64,000 nt of DNA from positions 36,955 to 100,954 of the forward strand of contig CAMZAX010000005.1 in NCBI GenBank assembly GCA_947304355.1. The letters run 5' to 3'. Within the stretch, counting starts at the first letter, position 1. Each line of letters opens with the position of its first letter. Under the pieces are notes generated by a model, which worked only from the letters and a program-made list of their open reading frames with translations, had not been told where the DNA came from and did no database searches. Source of the stretch: an uncultured Selenomonadales bacterium. GTDB taxonomy: Bacteria > Bacillota > Negativicutes > Selenomonadales > Selenomonadaceae. The translations under genes were made by a program, and so were the position numbers. This document shows, piece after piece, positions 25,112 through 33,956 of this stretch.

Positions 25112-26164
25112 ATGAAGAACCTGCGGAGCAGCTACACGACGGGAGCCTGCGCGGCGGCGGGCGTCAAGGCGGCTTTGATTCTGCTGACGACGGGCACGGT
25201 TGTCGAAACGGTTGACATCACTGCGCTGGACGGAACGCCGCTGACAATCCCCGTTGCCCGCGTTGAAAAACTTGACGGCGGCGCACGAGCCGAAGTCATA
25301 AAATTTTCGGGTGACGACCCCGACATAACCAACGGCGCATCGGTTTTCACGACGGTGCGCAAAATTTTTGGCAACGATATAATTTTCCGCGCAGGCATCG
25401 GCGTCGGTCACGTCACAAAGCCCGGACTGCAACTGCCCGTCGGCGAACCCGCAATCAATCCCGCACCCCGTAAGATGATTCAGAGCGTCGCGGCGGAATT
25501 CAACGTCGACGGGCTTGAAGTAGAAATCTCAATCCCTGCGGGCGTCGAGCTTGCCAAACGAACACTCAACCCCGTGCTGGGCGTCGAGGGCGGCTTGTCG
25601 ATAATCGGCACAACGGGCGTCCTGCGACCCATGAGCGAAGACGCGTTCAAAAATTCTCTCGTACCGCAAATCGACGTGGCGAAGGCTGCGGGCTTCAGCG
25701 AATTAATCTTCGTGCCGGGGAAAATCGGCGAGACCATTGCGCGACGAATCGGCTTCCCCGAAGGCGCAATAATCCAGACGAGCAACTTTATCGGCTTCAT
25801 GTTGGAGGCGGCTTCCGAGCGCGACGTTGCCAAAGTGATTTTGTGCGGACATATCGGCAAGCTTGCGAAGGTTGCGGCGGGCGTCTTCCACACGCACAAT
25901 CGCGTTGCCGACTGTCGCCTTGAGACGTTGGCGGCTTATGCGGCGGCTGAAGGTTTGCCCGCGCGCGAAGTTCAAAAAATCCTTGACGCCAACACCGCCG
26001 AGGACGCCGCGCAGATTATCGCCGCCAATCATTTGGAGCGCGTCTACAAAAAAATCGCGGCGCGTGCAAGCTTGCGAGCCGAGCGTTACGTTTACGGAAA
26101 ACTGAAGGTCAACACAATCCTCGTCGATTACGCGGGCAAGATTTTGGGCACCGACAACGATTGA
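25112..26164 (+). CDS. cbiD: Cobalt-precorrin-5B (C1)-methyltransferase
   Basis: 350 aa. CbiD methylates C1 of cobalt-precorrin-5B in anaerobic cobalamin synthesis. The N-terminus SSYTTGACAAAGVKAAL is diagnostic. Other family marks are FGNDIIFRAGIGVGHVTKPG, GLEVEISIPAGVELAKRTLN and IGTTGVLRPMSEDAF. The ATG follows the rfbB stop by one base without a good ribosome site, so translation may be coupled to rfbB; the longer upstream frame runs inside rfbB and is not used. No other cobalamin gene is present, so it is separated from the rest of the pathway. Confidence 0.95.
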   Translation: MKNLRSSYTTGACAAAGVKAALILLTTGTVVETVDITALDGTPLTIPVARVEKLDGGARAEVIKFSGDDPDITNGASVFTTVRKIFGNDIIFRAGIGVGHVTKPGLQLPVGEPAINPAPRKMIQSVAAEFNVDGLEVEISIPAGVELAKRTLNPVLGVEGGLSIIGTTGVLRPMSEDAFKNSLVPQIDVAKAAGFSELIFVPGKIGETIARRIGFPEGAIIQTSNFIGFMLEAASERDVAKVILCGHIGKLAKVAAGVFHTHNRVADCRLETLAAYAAAEGLPAREVQKILDANTAEDAAQIIAANHLERVYKKIAARASLRAERYVYGKLKVNTILVDYAGKILGTDND

Positions 26165-26167
26165 ATA

Positions 26168-26204
26168 AAAAAAATCCCCGGTCGCTTTGACAGGGGTTTT
26201 TATT
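26168..26204. terminator. Bidirectional terminator between cbiD and rsmB
   Basis: CCCC and GGGG arms around a loop of about 14 nt, with T-runs on both strands, between convergent genes. Confidence 0.75.
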
Positions 26205-27486
26205 TTGTCCGAATCAGCTTCGCCACGAAAAATCCGTCTGTGTTCGTGACGTGCGGCAGGAGCGTTTGCATTTCGACGAGTTGAAAATTTTCGTGCGCCG
26301 CCAAAAATTTTTCGACGACGTCTTGATTTTCGCGCTTAAGGATCGTGCACGTGCTGTAAAGCAAAGTTCCGCCGGGTTTGAGCGTTTTCTCCGCGCCCGA
26401 CAATATTTCAAACTGCAGGGCGGGCAACGCGTCGACTTCGGCGGGATTTTTCTTCCAGCGCAAATCTGCCTTCCGCCGCAACACGCCCAAGCCCGAACAC
26501 GGCGCGTCGACGAGAACTTTGTCAGCCTGCGCGGGAAATTTGTCGCCGAGCCTGCGTGCGTCGAGCAAAAGCGGTTCGATAATCGTAATGCCGAGGCGAG
26601 CAGCGTTTTGCTTGACGTGATTCAGTTTCCTGTCGTAAATGTCCGCCGCGACGATTCGCCCGCGATTTTGCATGAGTTCGGCGAGGTGCGTTGACTTGCC
26701 GCCGGGTGCCGCGCACGCGTCGATAACGAATTCGCCGGGCTTCGGGTCAAGCAAGCGCGCCGCCGTCATTGAGCTTTCGTCCTGCACTTGACAGAGCCCG
26801 TCGCGCAGTGCTTGAAACTTGTCAAGCGCGCCGTGCCCTTTGCATATGACGCCTTCGGGCGCGAATGTCGACGCCTCCGCCTGAAAGCCGAAAGTCCTGA
26901 GCGCGTCCAAAATGTTTTCGCGCGTCGTCTTGAGGAAGTTCACGCGCAGGCAAAGCGGCGGGTCGGTGTTGTCGAAGTCGAGCAGGCGTTTCGTCGCGTC
27001 GAGCCCGAATTCTGCCGCGAACAACTTCACGAGCCACAGCGGATGAAATTTCCGCAATGCCAACGCTTGAACGTCGTCTCCCGTCGGAAAGTCCGATTTA
27101 TGCAATTCGCGCACAGCCGAGCGCAAAACGCCGTTGACGAATTTCGATTCGGCGAGCCCGCAAAATTTTTTCGACAGCTCCACCGATTCGTTGACCGCCG
27201 CCGAATTCGGCACGCGCATGAAGAAAATCTGATACATGCCGCCGCGCAGGACTGCCAAAATTTTTTCGTCAACCTTATTCAGCGGACGGCGCAAGTACTT
27301 GGCGATTTTCCAATCGAGCGACGCGCCCGCCTTGACTGCGCCGTAAACGAGCTCCGTGCAAAATTTTCTGTCGCGGTCGTCGAATTTTTCTTGCCGTAAC
27401 ATCTGCGCCAGTTCGACGTTCGCCCACGCGCCGTTCGCCGCCACGTTGTAAAGGATTTTCGTCGCCGTCAATCTCACGTTGTCCAA
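26200..27486 (-). CDS. rsmB: 16S rRNA (cytosine-967-C5)-methyltransferase
   Basis: 428 aa. An N-terminal NusB-like RNA-binding domain (residues about 1-140) is followed by a Rossmann methyltransferase that binds S-adenosylmethionine at DACAAPGGKSTHLAE. The two catalytic cysteines lie in DAPCSGLG and YSTCT. The TTG start at 27486 is chosen since AAGGAGG lies 6 nt upstream; the longer upstream frame overlaps azlD and is discarded. It is the last gene of the minus-strand block starting with mreB. Confidence 0.94.
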   Translation of the reverse strand: MDNVRLTATKILYNVAANGAWANVELAQMLRQEKFDDRDRKFCTELVYGAVKAGASLDWKIAKYLRRPLNKVDEKILAVLRGGMYQIFFMRVPNSAAVNESVELSKKFCGLAESKFVNGVLRSAVRELHKSDFPTGDDVQALALRKFHPLWLVKLFAAEFGLDATKRLLDFDNTDPPLCLRVNFLKTTRENILDALRTFGFQAEASTFAPEGVICKGHGALDKFQALRDGLCQVQDESSMTAARLLDPKPGEFVIDACAAPGGKSTHLAELMQNRGRIVAADIYDRKLNHVKQNAARLGITIIEPLLLDARRLGDKFPAQADKVLVDAPCSGLGVLRRKADLRWKKNPAEVDALPALQFEILSGAEKTLKPGGTLLYSTCTILKRENQDVVEKFLAAHENFQLVEMQTLLPHVTNTDGFFVAKLIRTK

Positions 27487-27506
27487 AGCGTACCTCCTTA
27501 AATTTT

Positions 27507-27812
27507 TCAAATGAAAAGCTCCGTGACGAAGACGACGCCGCAACACAGCAACGCGACCTTGAACAGACTCGCGCCGAACCACGCCGCCGTTATCCCCGCC
27601 AACAGCGCAAGCCAGCCCGATATTTGCGATTGCGTCGCGTCGATTATCGCGGGGAAAGTCATGACAGCAAGCGTCACATACGGCACGTAATGCAGGAACG
27701 AGCGCACCGTTCGATTTTTTATTTCGCCGCGAATCAAAGTCAGCGGCAAGATTTTTATCGCCAAAGTCACCGCGCTTGCGACCAAAATATAAGTCCAAAT
27801 GTCATGCGTCAT
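27507..27812 (-). CDS. azlD: AzlD-family branched-chain amino acid exporter subunit
   Basis: 101 aa with three to four membrane helices. It shows the AzlD pattern LAIKILPLTLIRG, SFLHYVPYVTLAVMTFPAI and WLALLAGITAAWF. AzlD is the small partner of AzlC in export of branched-chain amino acids or related compounds. GGAGG lies 6 nt ahead of the ATG, and the gene overlaps the end of azlC by 11 nt, so the two are cotranslated. Confidence 0.9.
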   Translation of the reverse strand: MTHDIWTYILVASAVTLAIKILPLTLIRGEIKNRTVRSFLHYVPYVTLAVMTFPAIIDATQSQISGWLALLAGITAAWFGASLFKVALLCCGVVFVTELFI

Positions 27813-28518
27813 TGTCGTCCTCCTTGACGGGATACAAAACGGCCGCCGCGCCCGCGATTAAAAGCGTCAAAGCTATCGTTCGATTGCCCGCCGAGACTTT
27901 GGGGAAAAATTCCGTCGCGAACCAACTCAACGTGAAACTCACGACGACCGCCGCGCAGATGATTTTGTCTTTGCGGGCGGGCGGGACAATCACGGCGAGA
28001 AACATGCCGTAAAGCGCGACGCTCAACGCGCTGACAGCCGACGCGGGAAAAAAATTCCAAGCCATAATCCCAAAAGCCGTGCCCAACGACCAGCCGGGCA
28101 GAGCCGTCAACATTGCGCCGTAGTTGTAAAACGGATTCAGCCAACGTCCGCCGCGTGCTATCGCTATGCCGAAAATTTCGTCCGTCACGTCGAAGCCGAC
28201 AAAAATTCTGTGGTAGAACGGCGTATCGGGCGAAAACTTTTGACTCAAGACCGTGCTCATCAAAACGTAGCGGGCATTGGCGACGAGCGTCAACAGCGCG
28301 ATTTCAAGATAAGGCGCGTCCGAGCCGATAACCGTGAATGCCGCGTATTCGCCCGCCGAAGCGTTGTTGAGCAGGCTGATAACGAAACCCTGCAACGGAC
28401 TTAGCCCGACGTACTTGGCGACGATGCCGAGCGTGAAGCCCACAACGAAATAGCCCAAACCAATCGGCGTGCCGTCGCGGAATCCGTCGAGTAAAGCTTG
28501 CCGATTTTCAGTCGTCAT
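27802..28518 (-). CDS. azlC: AzlC-family branched-chain amino acid exporter subunit
   Basis: 238 aa, about seven membrane helices. Family motifs: GFRDGTPIGLGYFVVGFTLG near the N-terminus, NNASAGEYAAF, NARYVLMSTVLSQKF and GFDVTDEIFGIA. With AzlD it forms the inner-membrane exporter. It lies 15 nt after the amidase gene in the same block. Substrate is inferred from the family only. Confidence 0.92.
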   Translation of the reverse strand: MTTENRQALLDGFRDGTPIGLGYFVVGFTLGIVAKYVGLSPLQGFVISLLNNASAGEYAAFTVIGSDAPYLEIALLTLVANARYVLMSTVLSQKFSPDTPFYHRIFVGFDVTDEIFGIAIARGGRWLNPFYNYGAMLTALPGWSLGTAFGIMAWNFFPASAVSALSVALYGMFLAVIVPPARKDKIICAAVVVSFTLSWFATEFFPKVSAGNRTIALTLLIAGAAAVLYPVKEDDNDA

Positions 28519-28533
28519 AAAAAAGTTTCGCCT

Positions 28534-29208
28534 CTAGTCGTCAAAGAATGTCAAGCCGTCGCCTTCAAGCTCCGCGCGCAAGCCGCGCATGAAAATTTTT
28601 CCGGGGTCGGGCTTTACCGCGTAATAGTCGGGGACAAGCTCAATGTGCAAGCCGCTTGCCCGCGCCGCGTCCTGCTGATAGTGCCCGAAGACGTATTCAA
28701 TCGTAGGATACTTCGCGTGCAACCAACGAATCAGGCGGACGTTCGCGGCAAGTTGCGCCTCGGTCAAATCTTCGCGCCCTCCGTAGCCGCCGACGTTTTC
28801 GATGCCGATTGCGCAATGGTTGTAGCCGATAATGTGGCGCGCGAATTTATTTTCGGGCATGAGCCGCCAGGTCGTGCCGTCGCGGTCAACGATGAACTGC
28901 GACGCGACATTTAACTTGCCTTCGTCGTCAGGCATTTCTTCGGCGTAGAAATATCTCCAAACCGATTCTAGGGTGCCGAACGCCGTCCAATGCACGACAA
29001 CCGCACGCGGAACGATTTCGCGGCAAAGCATGCCGTAATGTCTCTGCGTGTAGTCGTCAATCAATTCGTCGCGGTGTTCCGTCCACAGGATGAAATTGTC
29101 GACGAACGGCAATTCCTCGGCGCGCGCCGTCGACGCAAAAAAAATTACTGCCGCTGACAGCAATGCGTAATGCGTAATGCGTAATGCGTAATGAAAAAAT
29201 TTTTTCAT
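28534..29208 (-). CDS. Exported N-acetylmuramoyl-L-alanine amidase (Amidase_2/PGRP fold)
   Basis: 224 aa with a signal peptide ending near FFASTARA. The zinc amidase fold shows VVVHWTAFGT (first His), FARHIIGYNHCAIGIENVGG (second metal/catalytic region) and KPDPGKIFM (conserved K-x-DPG). It would cut the bond between muramic acid and the stem peptide in the periplasm. Odd: codons 6-15 of the signal peptide are made of four perfect GCGTAAT heptamers, giving the echo HYALRITHYALL. It follows the lytic transglycosylase, so two wall hydrolases are adjacent. Confidence 0.88.
   Translation of the reverse strand: MKKFFHYALRITHYALLSAAVIFFASTARAEELPFVDNFILWTEHRDELIDDYTQRHYGMLCREIVPRAVVVHWTAFGTLESVWRYFYAEEMPDDEGKLNVASQFIVDRDGTTWRLMPENKFARHIIGYNHCAIGIENVGGYGGREDLTEAQLAANVRLIRWLHAKYPTIEYVFGHYQQDAARASGLHIELVPDYYAVKPDPGKIFMRGLRAELEGDGLTFFDD
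29165..29192. repeat. GCGTAAT heptamer tandem repeat (4 copies) inside a signal-peptide coding region
   Basis: Four perfect copies on the plus strand, in codons 6-15 of the amidase gene. GGGACAA-type units follow at 29211-29226 in the gap. Confidence 0.95.
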
Positions 29209-29223
29209 CTTGTCCCTTGTCCC

Positions 29224-30273
29224 TTAACGATACATATCCATGACGCGCCCGACGTAATTTTTGGTTTCGGAATAGGGCGGAATGCCGCCGTAACGTTTGA
29301 CTGCGCCGGGACCTGCGTTATAAGCCGCAACGGCAAGCGAAACGTCGCCGTCGAAGGTGTCGAGCATTTGTTTGAGATACTTCGTGCCGCCCGCGATGTT
29401 CTCGTTGGTGTCGTAGGGGTCGACGCCCAAGCCCGCCGCTGTTTCGGGCATAAGTTGCATGACGCCGATTGCGCCTACGGGCGAAATCGCGTCTTGATTC
29501 ATGTTCGATTCGGCAGTCGCAATCGCCTTGACAAGTTGCGGGTCGACGCCGTATTCGTCAGCGGCTTGCGTAATCAAATCTTCGACGGAGGCGGACGCGT
29601 ATTCAACGGCGGGCAAGTCGTCGCCAATCTGCGCGGGCGCGAACTGATGTTGATTGATGTATTCGACAATGCCGCGAACTGTCTGCGGGTCTACGCCGTA
29701 TTCGTTGGCTGCCTGCATGATTAAATCCTCGGTCGGCGTGACTTCTGCTTCCGCGCCGCTGTAGGGGCTGTCGAAAATTTTATCGTCGCGATTGGGAACT
29801 TCAAGCTCGGTGTCGGGCACTTCGACGCGTTCAATCTGCGCGGGCTCAACGGGTGCGGGCGGCGGCACTTGCGGCTGATTGATTTTTTCGGGCAGAGCCT
29901 CTTCGCCGGGCAAATAATTTTTCGCGGGCTCGGCAGGCTTAACGTCCTTCGGCGCGGGCTGATTCGCTTCGGGAATTTCGGCTTCGCGCAATGCTTGAGC
30001 GACCTTTGCCGAATTGGCGGCGTCGTTCTCGTTGACGGGCTGAGTTGCGCCGGGTGCTTTGGAGGCGTCGGCAACCTTCGGGGTTTCGGCAACGGCTTGC
30101 GTCGGCTGAACGGCGGCTTTTGCCTGCACTGCTATTGCGCGTTCGAGCGTGGCTTGGAAGTCCGCGCCGATACCCGTCATGCCGATTTTCTCTTCAATCG
30201 CCGCGATTCGTCGACGAATTTGGTCAATCCTGTGCGTCATGTCAACGCGCTGAATCGGTTGAATGTCAATCAC
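29224..30273 (-). CDS. Lytic transglycosylase, SLT (goose-lysozyme-like) domain
   Basis: 349 aa. No clear signal peptide. Residues 30-150 are Pro/Ala/Glu-rich linker. The catalytic domain is C-terminal: [20 protein letters not shown] with catalytic Glu in AESN, then [26 protein letters not shown] and [11 protein letters not shown]. The opening helix of that domain is duplicated: [20 protein letters not shown] near 185 and [20 protein letters not shown] near 235. The GTG start lies just past the licD stop, with AAAGGAGA inside the licD end. It may be a flagellar or wall-remodelling enzyme; no flagellar genes are in the window. Confidence 0.88.
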   Translation of the reverse strand: MIDIQPIQRVDMTHRIDQIRRRIAAIEEKIGMTGIGADFQATLERAIAVQAKAAVQPTQAVAETPKVADASKAPGATQPVNENDAANSAKVAQALREAEIPEANQPAPKDVKPAEPAKNYLPGEEALPEKINQPQVPPPAPVEPAQIERVEVPDTELEVPNRDDKIFDSPYSGAEAEVTPTEDLIMQAANEYGVDPQTVRGIVEYINQHQFAPAQIGDDLPAVEYASASVEDLITQAADEYGVDPQLVKAIATAESNMNQDAISPVGAIGVMQLMPETAAGLGVDPYDTNENIAGGTKYLKQMLDTFDGDVSLAVAAYNAGPGAVKRYGGIPPYSETKNYVGRVMDMYR

Positions 30274-30275
30274 GG

Positions 30276-31220
30276 TTAATCATCTCCTTTCTTTGAACCG
30301 AGAGCGGAGGACTGCTGTTTTGGTTTTGGGAACATCAAATCCAAATCGGCGCGTTGCAAAAATTCCTTGTAGGGGATGTCCGCGCTGTGAATTATGCCGA
30401 GTTTTTTTCGACCGTCCCAAATGAACTTATGCCAATCGTCATAATACGTCGTCAAAATTTCGTCATAAGCGGCGGGCGCGGGCAATTCAACCAATTCGAA
30501 CGGCAAGTAAATCGTCTCGTCAAACCAATCCTTTTGGCAAAATATCTTTTGCATGTCTCTGCAGGTACGCTCCAGCCAATTCACCCTTGTCGACCAATCG
30601 AACAAGCCTTCCGCAAAAACGTTCAAGAATTCAAATTGCTTGGCTCTGTCTTGCACGGCGTGAAGTCCTTCGATAACCGACCAATCGTTAAGTGTTCGGC
30701 GACCTTTATTCGCGTGTTCGACAAGGGCGGGATAATTGTAAATTGTTCCCATGAGTTCGTTAATGGCGTTGACGGCAAAGTAGGCGTCCTTTGTTCCGTC
30801 GGGCGCAATGTCCATTGAGAAAACGTCGACTACCAGCCCTTTGGAGCCGGTCATATCGTTCAAGTCTTTTCTGATAAGCGCGGTGGTTTGCGAATGAGCA
30901 ACGGTGAGTGCCGAGGAAGTTTTTGTACGAACTTCAAACAAGCCGCCCTTAAGCTCGTCGTCAATGATTTCGTAGAAACGATTATATTCGGGGCGAAACA
31001 TACACAAATCCATATCGTCGTCCCAAGGAATGAAACCCTTGTGCCGAACCGCACCCAAAAGCGTCCCGTAAATCGCGTGATACTTTATTTTGTGCTTGCG
31101 ACAAATTCTGTCGATCTCCTGCCAAATCTCAAGCTGCCGATTCCAAACTTTTTTTCTGTCCGCCATAACGAGAAAGCCGTCGCGAATTTCGTCGTTGTTC
31201 AAGTCTTTAACCAATGCCAT
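30276..31220 (-). CDS. LicD-family phosphotransferase
   Basis: 314 aa, soluble. The LicD core is [20 protein letters not shown] followed by [13 protein letters not shown], the nucleotidyltransferase-fold metal site (DDD-x-D). LicD proteins attach phosphocholine or similar phosphodiester groups to surface glycans. It starts 27 nt after the ABC-ATPase gene and overlaps the ribosome site of the transglycosylase gene, suggesting a shared mRNA. The acceptor is unknown. Confidence 0.88.
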   Translation of the reverse strand: MALVKDLNNDEIRDGFLVMADRKKVWNRQLEIWQEIDRICRKHKIKYHAIYGTLLGAVRHKGFIPWDDDMDLCMFRPEYNRFYEIIDDELKGGLFEVRTKTSSALTVAHSQTTALIRKDLNDMTGSKGLVVDVFSMDIAPDGTKDAYFAVNAINELMGTIYNYPALVEHANKGRRTLNDWSVIEGLHAVQDRAKQFEFLNVFAEGLFDWSTRVNWLERTCRDMQKIFCQKDWFDETIYLPFELVELPAPAAYDEILTTYYDDWHKFIWDGRKKLGIIHSADIPYKEFLQRADLDLMFPKPKQQSSALGSKKGDD

Positions 31221-31246
31221 TAAATAATCGCCTCTCTGAAAGATTT

Positions 31247-32356
31247 TTACGCAAGGGAAAAACTTATCCTGTTGACGCCGCCTTCGTATTCGTGGGAATA
31301 ATTTTTCGAAAGGTTGTGAAGAATCATCGCGCCCAAGTTGTCTTCATCAATCTCGTCGAAGTTTTTGTTCAGCGGATTGTACGCCTTGCCCGCGCAGGTG
31401 AATTTTATTTCAACGACACCGTCAACCTCGGAATAAGCCACGTCAAGCGAAATTTTCACGTCGTCGCCCGCGCAGGCGTTGTCAAGCATTTCGTAAATCA
31501 GCTCCTCGCAACAAAGCTGCAGGCGATTGGTGCGGCGGGCGTTGAAGCCGTATTTTTCCGCGAACGTCTGAATGCCGCCCTGCATTTTCGGCAAGTCGAA
31601 GGCGCGCTCGGTTATCTCGAAGTCGAAGTATTTCAGCTTGTGGATAAAGGCGACAGTCTTTGGAAGTTTCGGTGCGTCGAAAATCTCGGCGGGCGTGCCC
31701 TGCTCGTAAATCACTCCGTCGGCGAAAAACAAAATGCGCGTGGCGACTTCGCGGGCAAAGTTCATCTCGTGCGTCACGATAAGCATCGTCAAATCCTGCT
31801 TGGCAAGCATACGGATAACGGCAAGGACTTCGCCAACCATCGTCGGGTCAAGCGCACTCGTCGGCTCGTCGAAGAGAATGACTTTCGGATTCATCATCAG
31901 GCTGCGGCAAATGGCAATGCGTTGCTGTTGCCCGCCCGACAAAAATTCGGGGTAAGCGTCCGCCTTTGAAGTCAAGCCGACCTGCGCGAGCAAGTTCATT
32001 GCCTTTTCGCGGGCGGCGTCTTGCGTCATACCCAAAAGTTTCATCGGCGCGACAGTCAGGTTTTCCATAACGTTCATGTGCGTGAACAGGTTGAACTTTT
32101 GCCAGACCATGCCCATGTTGCGGCGGATTCGGTCAATGTCGACGTTCGGCGCGGTCAGCTCTTCACCGGCGATAAAAATCTGTCCGGCGTTGGGTGTCTC
32201 CAAAAGTTCAAGGCAACGCAGGAAGACGCTCTTGCCGCAACCCGAACCGCCGATTATCGCAATGCGTTCGCCCGCCTCCACGATTAAATCAACGCCGCGC
32301 AGAACGTCGAGCGAGCCGAACGATTTCTTCAAGCCGCGAACTTCAATGACGCTCAT
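31247..32356 (-). CDS. Amino-acid-type ABC ATPase fused to a C-terminal RsbW-like GHKL domain
   Basis: 369 aa. Residues 1-240 are a polar-amino-acid ABC ATPase: IGGSGCGKSVFLRCLELLE (Walker A), LSGGQQQRIAICRSL (signature), VILFDEPTSALDP (Walker B), IVTHEMNFARE (H-loop). The remaining 120 residues are not usual for this family. They look like the histidine-kinase/anti-sigma ATPase fold of RsbW: RLQLCCEELIYEMLDNA (N-box), then FTCAGKAYNPLNK, DNLGAMILHNLSKNY and EYEGGVNRISFSL. The gene overlaps the permease by 14 nt. The extra domain may gate transport or report it to signalling; inference only. Confidence 0.88.
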   Translation of the reverse strand: MSVIEVRGLKKSFGSLDVLRGVDLIVEAGERIAIIGGSGCGKSVFLRCLELLETPNAGQIFIAGEELTAPNVDIDRIRRNMGMVWQKFNLFTHMNVMENLTVAPMKLLGMTQDAAREKAMNLLAQVGLTSKADAYPEFLSGGQQQRIAICRSLMMNPKVILFDEPTSALDPTMVGEVLAVIRMLAKQDLTMLIVTHEMNFAREVATRILFFADGVIYEQGTPAEIFDAPKLPKTVAFIHKLKYFDFEITERAFDLPKMQGGIQTFAEKYGFNARRTNRLQLCCEELIYEMLDNACAGDDVKISLDVAYSEVDGVVEIKFTCAGKAYNPLNKNFDEIDEDNLGAMILHNLSKNYSHEYEGGVNRISFSLA

Positions 32357-33017
32357 GACTTTGTTGCCTCCGTTCCGTCAAATGAAACAGCGCGTAAATC
32401 AAATAGCTCAGCGCGAGGTAAATCAACATGCCGCCCGTTATCGTGATAAGCGGTTGCATTGTGCGCGAGGCAATGTTGTTAATGACGCGCGTCAAATCGG
32501 TTATCGTGACGTAGCCGACGACGCTTGTCCACTGAATCAGATTGACGACCGTCGACTGATAGACGGGCTTGGCGATTCGCGCCAGTTGCGGCAAAGTCAC
32601 AAGCTTGAACGCTTGCCACTTGGAAAAGCCCAACGTCCGCGCCGCTTCGACTTGCCCTCTGTCGAGAGCCATAAGCGACGAACGCAACAGCTCCGCGACG
32701 TGCGCCGCCGTGTGCATTGAAAACGTTATCACCGCCACGAGGACGGGGCTCATGCCCGTGCGCGCGAACACGCCGTAGAACAGCAACATCAACAGCATTA
32801 AGACCGGCGAGCCGCGAACGATTGAGATATAAACCTGCGCGGCGACGCTCAGCGGCTTGAACTTTCCGACGCGAAAAAAACACAGCAGCGAGCCGAACAT
32901 CGTGCCGAAAATAAGCGACAGCGCGGAAATTTCCACCGTCACCCGCAATCCGTTCAGGATGGTCAGCCAGCCGCCGTCCTTGATGAAAATCTTGTAAAGT
33001 AAATCTGTGAACTCCAT
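32343..33017 (-). CDS. Amino-acid-type ABC transporter permease
   Basis: 224 aa, about five membrane helices, HisM/GlnP type. The N-terminal region GGWLTILNGLRVTVEISALS and the cytoplasmic EAA loop (EAARTLGFSKWQAFKLVTLP) contact the ATPase. It is the only permease beside six binding proteins. It starts 3 nt after the first binding protein stops and overlaps the ATPase gene, so all are likely one operon. The substrate is unknown. Confidence 0.93.
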   Translation of the reverse strand: MEFTDLLYKIFIKDGGWLTILNGLRVTVEISALSLIFGTMFGSLLCFFRVGKFKPLSVAAQVYISIVRGSPVLMLLMLLFYGVFARTGMSPVLVAVITFSMHTAAHVAELLRSSLMALDRGQVEAARTLGFSKWQAFKLVTLPQLARIAKPVYQSTVVNLIQWTSVVGYVTITDLTRVINNIASRTMQPLITITGGMLIYLALSYLIYALFHLTERRQQSHERH

Positions 33018-33020
33018 GAC

Positions 33021-33872
33021 TTATTTCTCTTTGGCTTTGAAAATCATGTGGACGATTTTATCCTTGAAATACGGCTCGGTCAAAGCAACGCCGTCGGGCT
33101 TGTCGCTGTCTTGGGGCATGATTTCGCTTACAGGGACAATCGCCCAAAACACAACGTCGACTTGCTTTGAGGTCAAAGCCGCCGCGCGTGCTCCGCTTTC
33201 GACTTGCACCAGTTCGATATTGCGCAACATGCGATTGCCGATTTCGGCGAGGACAGCCGTGTTGAAACCTTCGGGCGTGCCATTCGCGCTGATGTAGTCA
33301 AGCGGCGGCAGGTCGCCCGTCACGGCAACTTTCAGCGTCGGCGCGCTGTCGAAGTGCGGCAACTCGATTGCGGGCGGTTCGCGGTCGGTGTTTATGTCGG
33401 TGATGTATTCCTTCGTCAGGCGGTCAAGCGTGCCGTCGTCCTGCATTTCCTTTATAACCATGTTGAGCGAGTCTTTAAGCTCCGGGTCGTCGTCGCGCAG
33501 GGCGAAGCAGAACGAATCAATGAACTCAAGCGAATGGTCTTTGAGAATTTGAAATTCCGGGTCTTTCGCTATGATGTAACGCGCCACGCTGCGATAGGTA
33601 CTCATCTCGGCGATTTGCCCGCTTTGCAAAGCCATTTCCATTGCGTTCAGGTTGTCGAAGAAAACCGGCGTGTGCGAGGCGATTTTAACGTCGAGCGTCT
33701 GTTCGACTTTGGTCATGAATTGCCCGAAACTTTCTTCGCTGGCGTTGAGGCGGGTTATCATGCCGATTTTAACTTTGTCGGGGAGAGGTTGGGGTTTCAC
33801 GTCGGGCTCAACGCCGCAGCCCGTCATCAACGCAAACGCGCAAATCATCAGTAATGCAAAAATTTTTTTCAT
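33021..33872 (-). CDS. Lipoprotein solute-binding protein 1, apparently circularly permuted SBP_bac_3
   Basis: 283 aa with a lipobox (LMTGC). The order of the fold is reversed compared with GlnH-type proteins. Residues about 30-165 (VFFDNLNAMEMALQSGQIAE, then DDPELKDSLNMVIKEMQDDG) match the usual C-terminal half. Residues about 180-283 (VAVTGDLPPLDY, GFNTAVLAEIGNRM, ESGARAAAL, LTEPYFKD) match the usual N-terminal half. It is closest to the permease gene. AAAGGAG lies ahead of the ATG. Ligand unknown. Confidence 0.85.
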   Translation of the reverse strand: MKKIFALLMICAFALMTGCGVEPDVKPQPLPDKVKIGMITRLNASEESFGQFMTKVEQTLDVKIASHTPVFFDNLNAMEMALQSGQIAEMSTYRSVARYIIAKDPEFQILKDHSLEFIDSFCFALRDDDPELKDSLNMVIKEMQDDGTLDRLTKEYITDINTDREPPAIELPHFDSAPTLKVAVTGDLPPLDYISANGTPEGFNTAVLAEIGNRMLRNIELVQVESGARAAALTSKQVDVVFWAIVPVSEIMPQDSDKPDGVALTEPYFKDKIVHMIFKAKEK

Positions 33873-33893
33873 CGAATCAGCTCCTTTTTTTAT

Positions 33894-33956
33894 AGGGACA
33901 AAGGTTAAGGGACAAGGGTTTTACTGACCCCTGACCCCTTATCCCTTATCCCTTAA
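33894..33956. repeat. GGGACAA heptamer repeats, inverted pair
   Basis: GGGACAA-type array at 33894-33919 faces CCCTTATCCCTTAA-type units at 33926-33956; the latter include the stop codon of binding protein 2. Confidence 0.85.
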
